Source: Streptosporangiaceae bacterium
GTDB taxonomy: Bacteria > Actinomycetota > Actinomycetes > Streptosporangiales > Streptosporangiaceae
NCBI GenBank assembly: GCA_030039095.1
Contig: JASHQP010000383.1
Coordinates: forward strand, 1 to 5,030
DNA length: 5,030 nucleotides
Direction of reading: 5' to 3'
Shown here one piece after another: positions 4,681 through 5,030 of this stretch. The notes under the pieces are model-generated. The model made no database searches and had not been told where the DNA came from. It saw only the letters and a program-made list of their open reading frames with translations. Position 1 is the stretch's first letter. Every line of letters starts with the position of its first letter. Position numbers and translations under genes: made by a program.

Positions 4681-5030
4681 CAAGGCGGCCGGTCCGAACT
4701 GCCTCGGCTGCGAGCACGCCGAAGAGGTAAAAATAGGCGGACTCCTCGTCGTCGAAAATGCGCACCTCATGCCTGGCGCCCGCGGCGGCATTGAAGACCT
4801 CGAACCCGTCCTGGGCCTGGATCAGGCACATGGCGCCGTCGATCTCTTCGCCGACCGCGTAGGCGGACGGCGGAATCGCCGCGAGGCTCGCGAGCTCGGA
4901 GAAGATCCGCTGAGTTGCCTGCTGCCGGAGTGCGGAACGCCGGCGACGGGCTGGCGGCTGACGCTGCCCGGCGGGCGGCGCGGACTCCGCCGCGGGCCGG
5001 GGGACCGCCGGAGCGGGCATCCCGGTTTCC
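4667..5030 (-). CDS. Protein of unknown function, C-terminal part (cut by window edge)
   Basis: The frame ends at TAG (4667-4669) and is still open at the right edge. An ATG at 5020 would give 117 residues and has GGA about 7 nt upstream, so it could be the real start. However, the first 28 residues after it are a Pro/Ala/Arg-rich low-complexity stretch ending in ARRRR, which reads like a linker inside a longer protein. Counting from that ATG, residues 30-49 look helical and 52-102 look like a small alpha/beta domain, with DGAMCLIQAQDGFEVF at 61-76 and RIFDDEESAYFYLFGVL at 87-103. I do not recognise a named family; from memory only, the pattern recalls small C-terminal domains in large actinobacterial proteins, some toxin-related. 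There is no signal peptide or membrane segment in the visible part. It is on the same strand as the epimerase gene but 223 bp away, so a shared operon is uncertain. Confidence 0.65.
   Translation of the reverse strand, partial: ETGMPAPAVPRPAAESAPPAGQRQPPARRRRSALRQQATQRIFSELASLAAIPPSAYAVGEEIDGAMCLIQAQDGFEVFNAAAGARHEVRIFDDEESAYFYLFGVLAAEAVRTGRLAPQG

Noticed and set aside
4564..4794. Small plus-strand frame whose first 33 codons look gene-like in third-base composition
   Set aside because: No ribosome binding site, a stop 16 nt upstream, an Arg-rich meaningless second half, and 128 bp of overlap with the opposing gene. Kept only as a weak possibility.

Overview
The window is compact, very GC-rich DNA with strongly G/C-ending codons, GTG starts, SxxC-type lipoprotein signals and a DtxR/IdeR-type iron box. 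All of this points to a high-GC Gram-positive actinomycete chromosome; genus and species cannot be read from the sequence. No tRNA, rRNA, CRISPR array, insertion sequence or phage gene is seen.

Left third (1-1600, minus strand): an iron-uptake operon read leftwards. It has a sigma70-like promoter (TTGACA-18-TAAGCT) with an iron box inside it that matches 17 of 19 bases of the DtxR/IdeR/DmdR consensus. A small lipoprotein of unknown function (1110-1526) follows, overlapping by ATGA the gene for a ferric-iron-binding lipoprotein of the FbpA/FutA type (76-1113). The first 17 codons of the next gene, presumably the permease, run off the left edge (1-53). Under iron limitation the repressor would release the promoter, the binding protein would capture Fe(III) outside the membrane, and the permease and ATPase beyond the window would import it.

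Middle (1721-3511, plus strand): two maturation genes for molybdenum hydroxylases. They are an XdhC/CoxI-family protein (1721-2842) and a MocA-type molybdenum-cofactor cytidylyltransferase (2879-3511). The first has a good ribosome binding site. The second has almost none but carries a -10-like hexamer exactly 7 nt before its GTG, suggesting an additional leaderless transcript. No hydroxylase structural subunits are in the window.

Right third (3502-5030, minus strand): an aldose 1-epimerase-like gene (3502-4443) whose end overlaps the end of mocA by 10 bp, then a 223-bp gap holding a perfect 10-bp inverted repeat and a possible start-codon hairpin, then the C-terminal part of an unrecognised protein (4667-5030) cut by the right edge.

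No wholly new system is evident. The least explained items are the small lipoprotein coupled to the iron-binding protein, the structured leader of the epimerase gene, and the unrecognised protein at the right edge.
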